Part shown: positions 53,558-62,880 of the stretch, one piece after another
How the letters are laid out: each line of letters begins with the position of its first letter
Numbering within the stretch: the first letter of the stretch is position 1
Assembly (NCBI RefSeq): GCF_001421765.1
Contig: NZ_LMLA01000009.1
Location: 248,001-312,000, forward strand
Source of the DNA: Sphingomonas sp. Leaf32
GTDB taxonomy: Bacteria; Pseudomonadota; Alphaproteobacteria; Sphingomonadales; Sphingomonadaceae
DNA: 64,000 nt
Reading direction: 5' to 3'
Position numbers and translations under genes: made by a program
Notes under the pieces: generated by a model
Seen by the model: the letters and a program-made list of their open reading frames with translations, nothing else
The model's database searches: none
What the model was told of the DNA's origin: nothing

Positions 53558-54171
53558 GCCTCGCTCGCCCCGATCGTGCCCGGCTTCATCACCGGCAGCG
53601 CCCCAGCGGTCATCGACATGCCGGCGGGCCAGCGGATCGCGTCGACATCCGCCTTCAGGATGTCGATGATCGACACCCGGTCGCCCTGGTTGCCGCCCAG
53701 CGCTTTGTAATAGCGCTTGTCCGCCGTCTCACCGACGATCAGGAAGACATGGTTGCCGCCGGCCCGCGCCTTCACGCCGACCGCACCGACCGCCGCCTTG
53801 CACGCCACGCCCCAGTCGCGCCACGACGCCGCCCGCGCCGCGATCTTCGGCGGATCGATCCCGGCCGCGACGAAGCAGGCGGCTTGGAAGCCACCGCACC
53901 ACGGCATTTCGTCGTCGGCCCACCGTAACCCGTTCCAGCGCTGGGCGGTGTTGAGCAGTGCCAACAACTTGTTGTTGTGGGTCGGTCCCGGAATTTCCTT
54001 CAGGCCGAGATACGACCGCGCGATCGTCGTCCATGCCGGCTCCGTCAGCACCAGCGCGTCGGGCGGAATGCCGAGCTGCGCGAGCAGCTGATCGACCAGC
54101 ACGACTTCCGCCTGGGCGAACCCCTTGCCGCGCACGCCCTTGATGACGTCGAACACCTCACGACGGCTCAT
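53554..54171 (-). CDS. Phage endolysin, TIGR02594/CHAP-like peptidase
   Basis: The 205-residue protein has the TIGR02594 pattern: PAWTTIARSYLGLKEIPGPT followed by HNNKLLALLNTA, the catalytic cysteine in DEMPWCGGFQAACFVAAG (Cys92), and the histidine in GGNHVFLIVGETADKRYYKA (His141). A short N-terminal helix bundle (MSRREVFDVIKGV) precedes it. It should cut peptidoglycan peptide bonds at lysis. Overlaps both neighbours by 4 bases. Confidence 0.88.
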   Translation of the reverse strand: MSRREVFDVIKGVRGKGFAQAEVVLVDQLLAQLGIPPDALVLTEPAWTTIARSYLGLKEIPGPTHNNKLLALLNTAQRWNGLRWADDEMPWCGGFQAACFVAAGIDPPKIAARAASWRDWGVACKAAVGAVGVKARAGGNHVFLIVGETADKRYYKALGGNQGDRVSIIDILKADVDAIRWPAGMSMTAGALPVMKPGTIGASEA

Positions 54172-54506
54172 TCACCTGCCCCCTTGCCATGGCCGCTCCG
54201 CTCGACGGCGGACAGCCGCTCCTCGATCTTGTCCAGTCGCCCACCGATCGCCGGCCCATTGATCTGCTGGCGCTCATCGATCCGCGTCACCGTCTGCTGC
54301 AGCTGCGACAGCGTCGACACGACCCAAAGGCACAGCGCTACAATCCCCGCCGTCGCCACCGCGACTGCAAGCGCACCCGCCCATTTGAGTGGGGCAGGTA
54401 TCTCTGCCTTCATCGGTCCCTGCTGCTGGTGGAATTTGACGATCGCCGCCTCAGCTACCTGCTCGGCGACCATGCGGACCTGCGCCGTGTTGCCCGCATC
54501 GGTCAC
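54168..54506 (-). CDS. Single-span coiled-coil phage protein, spanin- or holin-like
   Basis: The 112-residue protein has one helix (WAGALAVAVATAGIVALCLW) between a short N-terminal part and a long Gln/Glu/Arg coiled coil (LSQLQQTVTRIDERQQINGP ... RLDKIEERLSAVERSG). That layout recalls Rz-type i-spanins or helper proteins, though the helix is not at the extreme N-terminus. Its neighbours are the endolysin and a 59-residue gene, all with 4-base overlaps. Confidence 0.65.
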   Translation of the reverse strand: MTDAGNTAQVRMVAEQVAEAAIVKFHQQQGPMKAEIPAPLKWAGALAVAVATAGIVALCLWVVSTLSQLQQTVTRIDERQQINGPAIGGRLDKIEERLSAVERSGHGKGAGE

Positions 54507-54682
54507 TGCGTGGTGCCGTTCGGTGCATTCTCCGGTGCATCGCCCGGCTTCGTCAGGTCGACAGGTCGCGACGTCACCGGGATCGGGTCACGGTACTGGA
54601 AATGCTTCGCCCGAATGGCCGCCATCGCATCGGCCGCCTCGTCGACGGTCATCGCATCGATCATCTGCTGGATGTTCGACAT
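54503..54682 (-). CDS. Small phage protein, 59 residues
   Basis: From ATG 54682: MSNIQQMIDAMTVDEAADAM, then RAKHFQYRDPIPVTSRPVDL and a Pro/Ala/Asn tail. Acidic, soluble; no family recognised. It starts 10 bases after the tail fibre stop and overlaps the next gene by 4 bases. Confidence 0.6.
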   Translation of the reverse strand: MSNIQQMIDAMTVDEAADAMAAIRAKHFQYRDPIPVTSRPVDLTKPGDAPENAPNGTTQ

Positions 54683-54692
54683 ATCGTTCTCG

Positions 54693-56792
54693 CTATTTTG
54701 CGTAGGGGAAAAAAGACGGGATCGCCGATAAATCCCAAGGCCCAGGGCCAACATCGGCGGTGATCCTACCGTCCATGCGGACCGATCCACGGCCCATGCC
54801 GCCACCCCCGAATGCGATATTGTATTGCGGGCGGGCACCGGCCGGCAGCGTCGCGATCGTCAGGCCGGCCGTGCCGTCGACACGACCCCACAACTTCAAG
54901 CCATTCTCAGGGCGCAAGGTGTAGGAAGGACGGACATACTCTTCGCCGACAATGTTGGTAAAATCGCCCTGCAAGGTGAGCGGCGTGTAATACGACTGAA
55001 CGTCGAACACGTCCTTTTCGGCCGTCCCGAAATAGATGTCCTGGTGCCGGACACCGCCGACGCCCGCACCGATGGCGAGACTATAGACGATCCTGTCGCC
55101 GCTCCGACGCCGGTTGTTCTGCACCTTGGCGTTGGTGACCTGCTTGCCGGGCGCTGCGTTACTCTGGATCAGGATGTCGTAATCGGTATTGTCGTCAAAG
55201 ATGTTGTCCGTGATCGACAACCCGTCGATAAAACCCACGCCGTCATACGACCCCGCGCGAACGCCGGCGACGCCGGTTTCATAGTCACCCTTGCCGGTCC
55301 CGGTGAACGAATTGAACTTGATGGTCAGGTTGATCGTGCCCTGCCCGGCCTCGGACGCCAGATCGGCCTCCTCCGTCCACGACACACCACCGCGCCCGCA
55401 GTCATCCATCTTACAGTTGCTGATCGTGACGTCGCGCGAGGTCCGGCCCGCGCTGCTGCCCAGCACGCCGAATTCCTTCATGCCACGCATGTCGCAATCG
55501 TCGACCAGCAGCGGCCCGACGCCGCGCGTGATCGCCATTGCGCACCCATGCGAAAGCGGTTGGTCTGGCCGCCCCGTGCGCTTCCCGAACGTATTGCGCA
55601 GGCACCGTCCATCTGACAGGTCGCCGTAGAACTGGCCGCCATATTGCGCGAACCCGTCGCTAAACACGTCGGTGACGGTGGCGTCCGATCGCAGCAGGCG
55701 GGGGTTCCCACCTGGCGCATTGAGAATGGTCCAACCTGTCTGGAACGTGTCGTCTTTGATCGCGATGTCGGGCGTCGGGCCCTTGATGATCGACAGCTGG
55801 GTGATGACTTCCCCGCCACCGCAATGGACCATCGACACGCCATTGGCTTCGCTCGCGCCCTGGACGTAGATGCCGCACCCGTATTTCGATGCGCCGATGA
55901 CCTTCGCGCCTGGGCAGCGCAAGAACAGGAACGCGCTGATGAACGGGTTCTGCGTCCCATTGTATCGCGGCGGCTGCGCGACGATCCACGCCCCTTCCTC
56001 CAGGAACATCACGGGTCGGATCAGGTCCACCAGCGCGACATTGGTGATCCGATACCACCCGGGCGGGACGGAAAACGGGACGCCTGCCAGATACGCCGCG
56101 ATGAACGCGGCCGTGCTGTCCGACCCCGACAAAATAGTGTCGGTGTCGATCGCGTAAACGCAATCGGGCTTGGCCCCACCGGCGAACCGCCCATCGGTGA
56201 CGGTCGGCATCTCCAGCAGCTTCGCTCCGATATCCCGCCCATAGAAGCCGATCAGTGCACCGTTCCCGGTGGCCAGGTCCGTCCGCAAGCCGGGATCGTT
56301 CGCATCGCCGATCGCGATCGGAACGGGCCGCTTCGAAGCGTCCAGCCCAATCGCCTTGCCGCGATACTGATCCAATGGCCCCAACGGCGCGATCGTCTCC
56401 CCTGGCGCAGCCATCAGCGCGCGGTCGTCAATCTCGCGGACGTCGCGCGCCAGGTCCTGCGACACCATAGCGCGCTGGTCGAGCGCCTCTTCGTGGCTCG
56501 CCGCAGGAAACCGGTCGCCGGTCGCATAGGCCATCGACTGTTCGAGCGAGGTTGACCGCCGGATCCGCAACACGCCGCCGCTGGTCGCGGCCGTCCGCGT
56601 CAGCGTGCCACCCGCATCGGTGTCGCCGCCGGTCGAACTATAGTCGATGCCCACCGCCAGCGGGATCGATACGCCGCCGACGATACGATCGACCGTCAGG
56701 CCGTCCGCGCGAAAACGATAGGGAACGGGGAACGCAACTGTCGTGCCGTCTTCGACATAGGATACGACGGAGGGCAGTGCGGCTACGGTCAT
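54693..56792 (-). CDS. Phage tail fibre/tailspike, T7-like N-terminus with beta-helix
   Basis: The 699-residue protein from MTVAALPSVVSYVEDGTTVA has a T7-tail-fibre-like N-terminal module (about 1-130; FPVPYRFRADGLTVDRIVGG, LRIRRSTSLEQSMAYATGDR, FPAASHEEALDQRAMVSQDL), which anchors fibres to a podovirus tail. A right-handed beta-helix follows (about 210-600), with repeats of Asn/Asp-rich turns (VTISNCKMDDCGRGGVSWTE; INLTIKFNSFTGTGKGDYET). A receptor-binding or depolymerase role is likely. No catalytic pair is obvious by eye. Confidence 0.88.
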   Translation of the reverse strand: MTVAALPSVVSYVEDGTTVAFPVPYRFRADGLTVDRIVGGVSIPLAVGIDYSSTGGDTDAGGTLTRTAATSGGVLRIRRSTSLEQSMAYATGDRFPAASHEEALDQRAMVSQDLARDVREIDDRALMAAPGETIAPLGPLDQYRGKAIGLDASKRPVPIAIGDANDPGLRTDLATGNGALIGFYGRDIGAKLLEMPTVTDGRFAGGAKPDCVYAIDTDTILSGSDSTAAFIAAYLAGVPFSVPPGWYRITNVALVDLIRPVMFLEEGAWIVAQPPRYNGTQNPFISAFLFLRCPGAKVIGASKYGCGIYVQGASEANGVSMVHCGGGEVITQLSIIKGPTPDIAIKDDTFQTGWTILNAPGGNPRLLRSDATVTDVFSDGFAQYGGQFYGDLSDGRCLRNTFGKRTGRPDQPLSHGCAMAITRGVGPLLVDDCDMRGMKEFGVLGSSAGRTSRDVTISNCKMDDCGRGGVSWTEEADLASEAGQGTINLTIKFNSFTGTGKGDYETGVAGVRAGSYDGVGFIDGLSITDNIFDDNTDYDILIQSNAAPGKQVTNAKVQNNRRRSGDRIVYSLAIGAGVGGVRHQDIYFGTAEKDVFDVQSYYTPLTLQGDFTNIVGEEYVRPSYTLRPENGLKLWGRVDGTAGLTIATLPAGARPQYNIAFGGGGMGRGSVRMDGRITADVGPGPWDLSAIPSFFPYAK

Positions 56793-56943
56793 GCATGGCC
56801 CCCAAAGGCGCAAAATCGGGGGCGTGGTCCGGTGCCGTAATCACCGGTGATGTGGGTCTATAGCAGTGCCGCGACTCGACGCCAAGCACGCATCCGTTTA
56901 GTGGTTGAGGCAATTTGATGCTTTGATTGGGGAGGGGCCGCCG

Positions 56944-57609
56944 TTGACGATCGATGTAGCACCTGGATTTCAGATCCGGTCGCGCCCGTCACTCGATCAT
57001 ACGTTGCTAGCCGAGGACGAGCAGAGCACTGCCCGTTCGATCGTAGATTACTTCCTGCTTGCCCAAAGCAGCGCGCGTGCGCTTGCCGCAGCGTTCGTAT
57101 TAATTGAATTCGTGCGGCGTAACGATTCGTTTCAACCGATATCGCACGACTGGACATTCACCGCCGCGAGAGACGGTGCGTTACAGATTTACAACGTCGG
57201 GCAGTCTATCCGCTACGTTAGGAAGATTGCTGGCACCCTTTCTTCTGCCCGGCACCTTATCGACTTCGATCTGTTGAAGAAGGCGGAGGGGATGTTTCGC
57301 GAGAGTTTCCCGAACGCTGAAAAAATGCGCCACTCGGTTGCGCACCAGGAATTTTACGCCAACCCGGATAAGGATACAACGAGCCGTGGTGGATATTCTA
57401 GCATCCAGCTCAATTTTGGAGTAGAATTCAACTTGGTAAACGGCATAGAGGGAGACGACTATGTCGCTTCTTGGCAGGGGGAAGTCATTCGCTATTCGTT
57501 AGCCGCGCAAACCTTGGCAACTATCAAAGACTGTGTTGAAACAATGTTCGCTGCGTTTGCGAATTTGGACCCGTACTCAACCCCAACAATTGCTGCACAG
57601 AGATCGTAA
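56944..57609 (+). CDS. HEPN-motif phage protein on the opposite strand
   Basis: The frame is open from TTG 56905 to 57609; the TTG at 56944 is preferred because GGGGAGG ends 8 bases before it, giving 221 residues. All other phage genes here read the other way, and a 180-base sample (57301-57480) has 50% GC versus about 65% nearby. The protein is soluble and helical, and has RHSVAH (57328-57345), the R-polar-x3-H pattern of HEPN ribonucleases, inside KKAEGMFRESFPNAEKMRHS and on. A toxin-like or abortive-infection function is inference; no antitoxin partner is seen. Confidence 0.6.
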   Translation: MTIDVAPGFQIRSRPSLDHTLLAEDEQSTARSIVDYFLLAQSSARALAAAFVLIEFVRRNDSFQPISHDWTFTAARDGALQIYNVGQSIRYVRKIAGTLSSARHLIDFDLLKKAEGMFRESFPNAEKMRHSVAHQEFYANPDKDTTSRGGYSSIQLNFGVEFNLVNGIEGDDYVASWQGEVIRYSLAAQTLATIKDCVETMFAAFANLDPYSTPTIAAQRS

Positions 57610-57620
57610 GAACTGACGAC

Positions 57621-60209
57621 CTATCGGTTTCTGCCCGTGTTACCCCAATCCGGCGCCCGGCTCGGCGTCATCGCTCCCCGCTCCCACCACGCCTCGCGGC
57701 CTTCCTCGGCATGGGCGCGCGCGATCGCTTTCCAGCTGTCCTCGTATCCGGGGTCGAACAGCATCTGCATCTGGTCGAACAGCAACCGCTCGCTGGCGAT
57801 CCGGCTGTACCAGAGGTTCGTGCCGGGGACGAGGTTGTAACGTTTGGCCATGTTGACGCTCTCGCGTCCCAGCTTCAGCTCCTCGTTCCACGATTTCGGC
57901 GTGCCGTCGCGCTTCAGATCGGGACCATCGGTCAGACGTGTGATCACCTGGGCGGCATTGCCGACACCGAACCGGCCGACGTCAGTGATCAGCCCGGCCG
58001 TCGGCCCCGCCAGCGTCTCACCGAACGTCCCGCCCCGCTCACTGGTCGACGCCTTCAGGAAATCGCCGAACACACCGAACCCAACGCCCTGCAGCCACGA
58101 CCGGCCCAGCGTCGTCGCGTTGATCGGACTGGGATCCTCCCCGTTCCGCAGGTCGCGCATCCATAGCGACAGCAACCCCAGCGACGTGCCGATCGTCGTC
58201 ACACCCGCCAGATAGGCAAGCCGGTTCGCATTGCCCTTGATCGCCAGCATCCGCCCGCCCTGCATCAGGATTAGCGTCGCACCGAAAGACTTATACTGGC
58301 CGAGACTTTTGAGGAGTTCACCACCAAACTCACCTGGGCGCAAACCAAACTGCAGCATCGCCCGCCCAGTCGCGGTCACCGACGGCACCGCCGCATCGGT
58401 CTCGGTCAGCACCATGCCCAGCACCCGATCGCGCAGATGCGGATCGGCGATGTCGATCGGCTCGAGGAACCCGTCGTCGCGCAGCGGCGTGCTGCGGATC
58501 TTCTCCCACGCCGCGCCGTCGACGCCATATTCCCGCAGCATCCGCTGGAACGCGCGCGGCACCTGTTCCAGCGGCCGTTCGGCGACGCTGCCCATGGTAC
58601 TCGCCATGCCGCGCCCGAACGCCCATTTCCCCGCCTGCGTCCATGGCGCCAGCATCGACAGCTTCATCGTCCGCTCGGCCAGCCACGCCGCCTTGCTGCC
58701 GATCGCCACTTCGTCGGCATAGCGGTTCTGCGCCGCCAGCAGGCGCGACGCCTCCTCGGCGATCAGCCCGGTCCGCACCGCCTCGCGGCGCTCCGCCTTG
58801 GTAAACATCCGCGCCAGGTCCAGCGCGGTCCCGGTGACCGGCAACCCGCGGTGGATCCGCGCCATCACCGTCCAGCCCACATCGGTCACCGCCGACAGCA
58901 TCGCACTGCCCAGCTGCGCCGCGACCAGCGTCGACCGCACCGATCCCATCAGCTCCGCGACGCGAGGATTGACCGGCGCCGACAACGCGCCACTGGTCGA
59001 CTCGTACATCTCCTCGATGCCGATGAAGAACCCCTTGGGCGCCTGCCCCGTCACCTTGCTGTCGGGCGTCACCTGCCGCTGCTGCTCGACCAGATCCGAT
59101 AGCCATTTGACGGTCGCCGAGGGATTGGGCCCCAGGATCTCCAGATGCGCGATGTCGCGGCTCATCCGCTCCAGATGCCCCATCATCGCGTCATAGACCG
59201 TGCCACTGCCGAACCGGTCCTGATATTCCAGCCAGCTGTCGGCATCGCGAAAGATCAGGAACCGGTGGTCGCCATGCCGGTTCGCCAGCTTGGCACCACC
59301 CATCACCCCCAGCGACCGGCCTTCCCACCCTTCGGTCCGGATCGTGCGAAACACCCCGTCCAGCGCGGCGTCCAGCGCCGCGTCGTCGAACGGCATCCCC
59401 GTCTCGGCATCGATCATCCGCTCGCGGTCGAGGCGCGGCTTCACATACTCGCGCCACGCCTGCGACGCGACCTCGATCATCGCAATGCCGACCCGCGTCT
59501 CCTCGGCCGCGTCGCCGGCGGCACGCGCCGCCTTCAGCCGCGCCTCCAGCGACTGATACAGCGGCAGCTCGTCCGCAGCGCCACGGACCGCGCGCGACTC
59601 GTGATGCTGGGGAAACCCCCACTTCTCCAGCTTGGCGATATCGCCGCCGGCGGCATTGAACCGCATCCGCAGGAACTCGGCCGTCTCGGTCCATGCATCG
59701 GCCAATGCCTTGGCCATCGGATTGCCCGATGCCTCGCCGAACGCCTCGCGCGCCAGCTGCACCAGCTCGGCCTTGTTGCGGATCATGCCGGTCAGGAACC
59801 CGCGATGATACCGGTCCAGTACGCCGTCCATCATGGCGTGCGCCTGGCCCAGCAGCGACTTCCGCAGTTCCTCCACATTCTGGTACGGCGCGCGGCCCTG
59901 CCAGTCGCGGTCGAACAGCGCCAGCGCCGCCGATCGCGCCTTGCCCGGCCCGCCCGTGAACCGCTTCATATTCTCGGCCGCGCGCGACTGGGCAGCGACC
60001 TGCAGCAGCGACTGGCGTTTTTTCAGCGCCGCTTCACGCGCCAGCACGACCAGCGTCTGTTCGCTCGCCTCGGCCGCCGCCGCGTCGGGCGCCATCGACT
60101 GGCGGTACCGCGTCTCCAAACGGTCGAACAGCTCCTTCATCCGCGCCCCGCGCGCGGCATCGATCTCGCCCCGCTCGATCATGTCGGGGATACACCGGCC
60201 TAGCGACAT
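57621..60209 (-). CDS. Phage internal virion-type protein, 862 residues
   Basis: From ATG 60209 (MSLGRCIPDMIERGEIDAAR) the protein is long, helical and rich in Ala, Arg and Glu, with a hydrophobic stretch (about 640-700; AYLAGVTTIGTSLGLLSLWM). Place and size, between the tail fibre and a lysozyme-containing protein, fit an ejection (internal virion) protein of T7-like or related podoviruses. I see no catalytic motif. Family named only by context. Confidence 0.75.
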   Translation of the reverse strand: MSLGRCIPDMIERGEIDAARGARMKELFDRLETRYRQSMAPDAAAAEASEQTLVVLAREAALKKRQSLLQVAAQSRAAENMKRFTGGPGKARSAALALFDRDWQGRAPYQNVEELRKSLLGQAHAMMDGVLDRYHRGFLTGMIRNKAELVQLAREAFGEASGNPMAKALADAWTETAEFLRMRFNAAGGDIAKLEKWGFPQHHESRAVRGAADELPLYQSLEARLKAARAAGDAAEETRVGIAMIEVASQAWREYVKPRLDRERMIDAETGMPFDDAALDAALDGVFRTIRTEGWEGRSLGVMGGAKLANRHGDHRFLIFRDADSWLEYQDRFGSGTVYDAMMGHLERMSRDIAHLEILGPNPSATVKWLSDLVEQQRQVTPDSKVTGQAPKGFFIGIEEMYESTSGALSAPVNPRVAELMGSVRSTLVAAQLGSAMLSAVTDVGWTVMARIHRGLPVTGTALDLARMFTKAERREAVRTGLIAEEASRLLAAQNRYADEVAIGSKAAWLAERTMKLSMLAPWTQAGKWAFGRGMASTMGSVAERPLEQVPRAFQRMLREYGVDGAAWEKIRSTPLRDDGFLEPIDIADPHLRDRVLGMVLTETDAAVPSVTATGRAMLQFGLRPGEFGGELLKSLGQYKSFGATLILMQGGRMLAIKGNANRLAYLAGVTTIGTSLGLLSLWMRDLRNGEDPSPINATTLGRSWLQGVGFGVFGDFLKASTSERGGTFGETLAGPTAGLITDVGRFGVGNAAQVITRLTDGPDLKRDGTPKSWNEELKLGRESVNMAKRYNLVPGTNLWYSRIASERLLFDQMQMLFDPGYEDSWKAIARAHAEEGREAWWERGAMTPSRAPDWGNTGRNR

Positions 60210-60219
60210 GGCTTGCTCC

Positions 60220-62880
60220 TCAAAGGGCCGCCGGCGGGACCATGCACCCCCGCGCGGCGGTGATGCTGGCTTCGTCCTGGTCGATGCTGTCCAACAGGCT
60301 GCGCAGGTCGACCGGCTCGCCATCGTCCAGGCGGAACGTCAGCTGCTCCAGCTGGTCGATCTCCATCGACAGGTCGTGCTGCAGGCTGTCAGTCTGCCGG
60401 ACCGTCGCGGCCCCGATCGGATCGTCGAACCCGGCTACGGCTGCTGCCGCTTGGCCTTCGCTGCCGCGACCTTCTCCTCCAGTGCGATCGCCGCCGACGC
60501 GGCCGTCCGCGTCTCCTCCGAGAACCTCGGGTCGCTCGCTACCTTGCGCAACAGCGCGCGGTCCCGGTCCGTCGTCGAACCCGGGGATCCAGTCGTCGGG
60601 GAAGACATCGTCCCAGCCATTGTCATCAACCTCCGCTCGTGCGCGCTCCAGCGCGTCCAGTCGCCGCGCGACCGTGATCTCGTCCAGCGCCGCCCACGGG
60701 TCGCGACCGCCCGCGACCGCGCTGACGACGTCGCCCAGCATGTCCGCGTCGGCGCCGTCAAAATCGAAATACTCGTCCGCGTCGATCGCCGTCCGCACAT
60801 CGTGGACGAACCGCTCATCTTCCGCGATCCGGTCGGCACGATAATCCATTTCCTCCTGATCGCCCAGCGCGTAGCGCCGCCGCCCGCCATTGGCGCGCGC
60901 GAACGCCGCTTCGTCGATCAGGTCCAGGACCTGCGCCTCGCTCGGCCGCGTGACGAAATACCCGCCCTCCCACAGCAGCTCGCCGGCGCGGTCGATGTCC
61001 ATGCCGGTCCTGCGGATCAGCGGCGGCACGGTCAGCCGCGACAGCCCGCGTCCCTTGGCCAGGTCGTGCCCGGCATCGTCGCGCACCCCGCCGCGATCGG
61101 CCAAAAACTCGATCACGTCGCTCGGCCGCGTCCGGCGCGGCAACGCCTTCGGCGCGGCATAGGGATCGACCACCCGCTCGAACGACGGCCGGTCGACGAC
61201 GATCGGGTCCCAATTGGTGCCGACCGGTTCGGCGTCGCGCTCGATCGCGGTGTACCGCTCCAGCGGCGGCACAATCTCCGGCCCGTCGCCCTGCGCCGCG
61301 CGCGCCAGCTCATCGTCCGCCGCGCGCAGCGCCGCCTCGGCCGCGTCGACCTCCGCCTGTGCGCTCGCCCATTGTTCGTCGCTGGAATAGCGCTCGCGCG
61401 GCAGCACCGGGACATCCGGATCGCCGCCCATTTTGGTGTGCGTCCATTCGATCACATCGCCGGCGGTCTTGCCGATCAGGAATTTGTTGGCGCGGATCGC
61501 ATCGGCGGTCAGCAGCTGCTCGATCGGCGTGTCCGGGGCGGCCTGCAGGATCTTGCGCGCCCCGCCCTGTCCAGTGAAGTGGACCAAATACAGATTGCCG
61601 GGTGTCTCGCGCGCGCCGATCTTGGCGAGGAAGCGGGCGTTGTCCGCCAGCAGCGCGTCCATCAGCCGCTCCTGGACGGCGCCGTCGGTCGCCTGCGCCC
61701 AGCGCGCCTCGTTGGTCATGTCGCCGCCGATGACCTTCTTGTGATAGGCTAGCCAGGTGCTTTCGATGAACTGGTACCGGCCGGTCGCGGACGACAGCAG
61801 CTTGCCGGTTTTCGGATCGCGCGGCCGGGCATTATCGTCGCCCGCGCTTTCGGCGCGCCGCACCTTCGACTTGAACGTCTGACGCGCATCACCGCCCGCC
61901 GATACCGGACGACCACCCGGCCGCGTCGCTACCGGCGCCGGCGCGCCACGCGCCTGCACCCTGTCGAGGATGGCGGCGATCTCCGCATCCAGGCGCGTGG
62001 CGTGCGCCGTCGCCCCGCCGCCCGGCCCGAACGGATTGGTCGCGTCGATTTCCGCGTCGCGGTCCAGCGCGTCGGCCGCCCCGCGTTCCAGCTCGGTCAT
62101 ATGGTCGGCGCCGATCCGCTCGCGCGCCTCCGCCGCCACCGCGCTGCGCGGCACCGTCAACCCTTCCGCCGCCTTGCCCAGGCCGCCCAGCACGCCGCCG
62201 GCGATCCCCGCGATCGCCAGACTGCCGATCGCCTCGCCGGTCGACAGTGCCTTGCCCTGCGCGCCGCGCTCGACCGCGCGCGACGGCAACGCCACCGCCT
62301 CGATCCCGGCGTTCAGCTTCGCGCCCTGCAGCACCGCCTGCCCGATCGACCGCGTTGCGCCGACGCCCAGCGGCAACGTGGCGGTGTTCAGCGGATCCGA
62401 CGCGCCATAGCCGAGCGACCCCAGCAGCCACGACGTCCATCCCGACTGGGCGGCAACCTCGGCATCCTTGGCGATCTTGCCGCGCAGCGGCGTCAGCGCG
62501 CGTTCGCGAAATTCGTCGACCGTCTTCGGCAGCCCGGCGAACGCCTTGGCATCGCGCTGCCGCACCGCCTCCACCGCCCGCCAGATGCCGATCTCGTCAT
62601 AGGTCAGCGCGAACCCGGCACGCGGATCGCGCCGGCGCAGCGCCCGTGTGTCGACGCCGGCGTGCGCCAGGTCCTCGACCAAGCCGGCGAACGCGCTATC
62701 CATCGCCTCTCGCTCGCGCACCGGCGCTTCGTCGGCGGTTGCCGCCGATCGGAACGCCGCGGCAACCTCGTCGAGGAACCCCGCATCCGACGGCTTGGGC
62801 GGCGGTCCCGCCTTGCTGGTCGGCGCGAACGGGTTCGGTTCGTAGAAGTCGCCGGGGGCAAGGACGCGCTGCTGCATCAT
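60220..62880 (-). CDS. Phage internal virion protein with lysozyme/transglycosylase segment
   Basis: The 886-residue protein has, at about residues 335-440, a lysozyme-like fold with catalytic Glu344 in KVRRAESAGDD, then SSATGRYQFIESTWLAYHKK and GNLYLVHFTGQGGARKILQA. This is the SLT-type pattern seen in virion-associated murein hydrolases that open the wall during DNA entry. The N-terminal 300 residues and the rest are helical with long acidic and Arg-rich stretches. The start (MMQQRVLAPGDFYEPNPFAP) overlaps the next gene by 4 bases. Confidence 0.85.
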   Translation of the reverse strand: MMQQRVLAPGDFYEPNPFAPTSKAGPPPKPSDAGFLDEVAAAFRSAATADEAPVREREAMDSAFAGLVEDLAHAGVDTRALRRRDPRAGFALTYDEIGIWRAVEAVRQRDAKAFAGLPKTVDEFRERALTPLRGKIAKDAEVAAQSGWTSWLLGSLGYGASDPLNTATLPLGVGATRSIGQAVLQGAKLNAGIEAVALPSRAVERGAQGKALSTGEAIGSLAIAGIAGGVLGGLGKAAEGLTVPRSAVAAEARERIGADHMTELERGAADALDRDAEIDATNPFGPGGGATAHATRLDAEIAAILDRVQARGAPAPVATRPGGRPVSAGGDARQTFKSKVRRAESAGDDNARPRDPKTGKLLSSATGRYQFIESTWLAYHKKVIGGDMTNEARWAQATDGAVQERLMDALLADNARFLAKIGARETPGNLYLVHFTGQGGARKILQAAPDTPIEQLLTADAIRANKFLIGKTAGDVIEWTHTKMGGDPDVPVLPRERYSSDEQWASAQAEVDAAEAALRAADDELARAAQGDGPEIVPPLERYTAIERDAEPVGTNWDPIVVDRPSFERVVDPYAAPKALPRRTRPSDVIEFLADRGGVRDDAGHDLAKGRGLSRLTVPPLIRRTGMDIDRAGELLWEGGYFVTRPSEAQVLDLIDEAAFARANGGRRRYALGDQEEMDYRADRIAEDERFVHDVRTAIDADEYFDFDGADADMLGDVVSAVAGGRDPWAALDEITVARRLDALERARAEVDDNGWDDVFPDDWIPGFDDGPGPRAVAQGSERPEVLGGDADGRVGGDRTGGEGRGSEGQAAAAVAGFDDPIGAATVRQTDSLQHDLSMEIDQLEQLTFRLDDGEPVDLRSLLDSIDQDEASITAARGCMVPPAAL

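Noticed and set aside
59833..61752. 639-residue plus-strand frame in the prophage
   Set aside because: Antisense to two internal-virion genes with ATG starts, overlaps and a lysozyme segment; no family resemblance.
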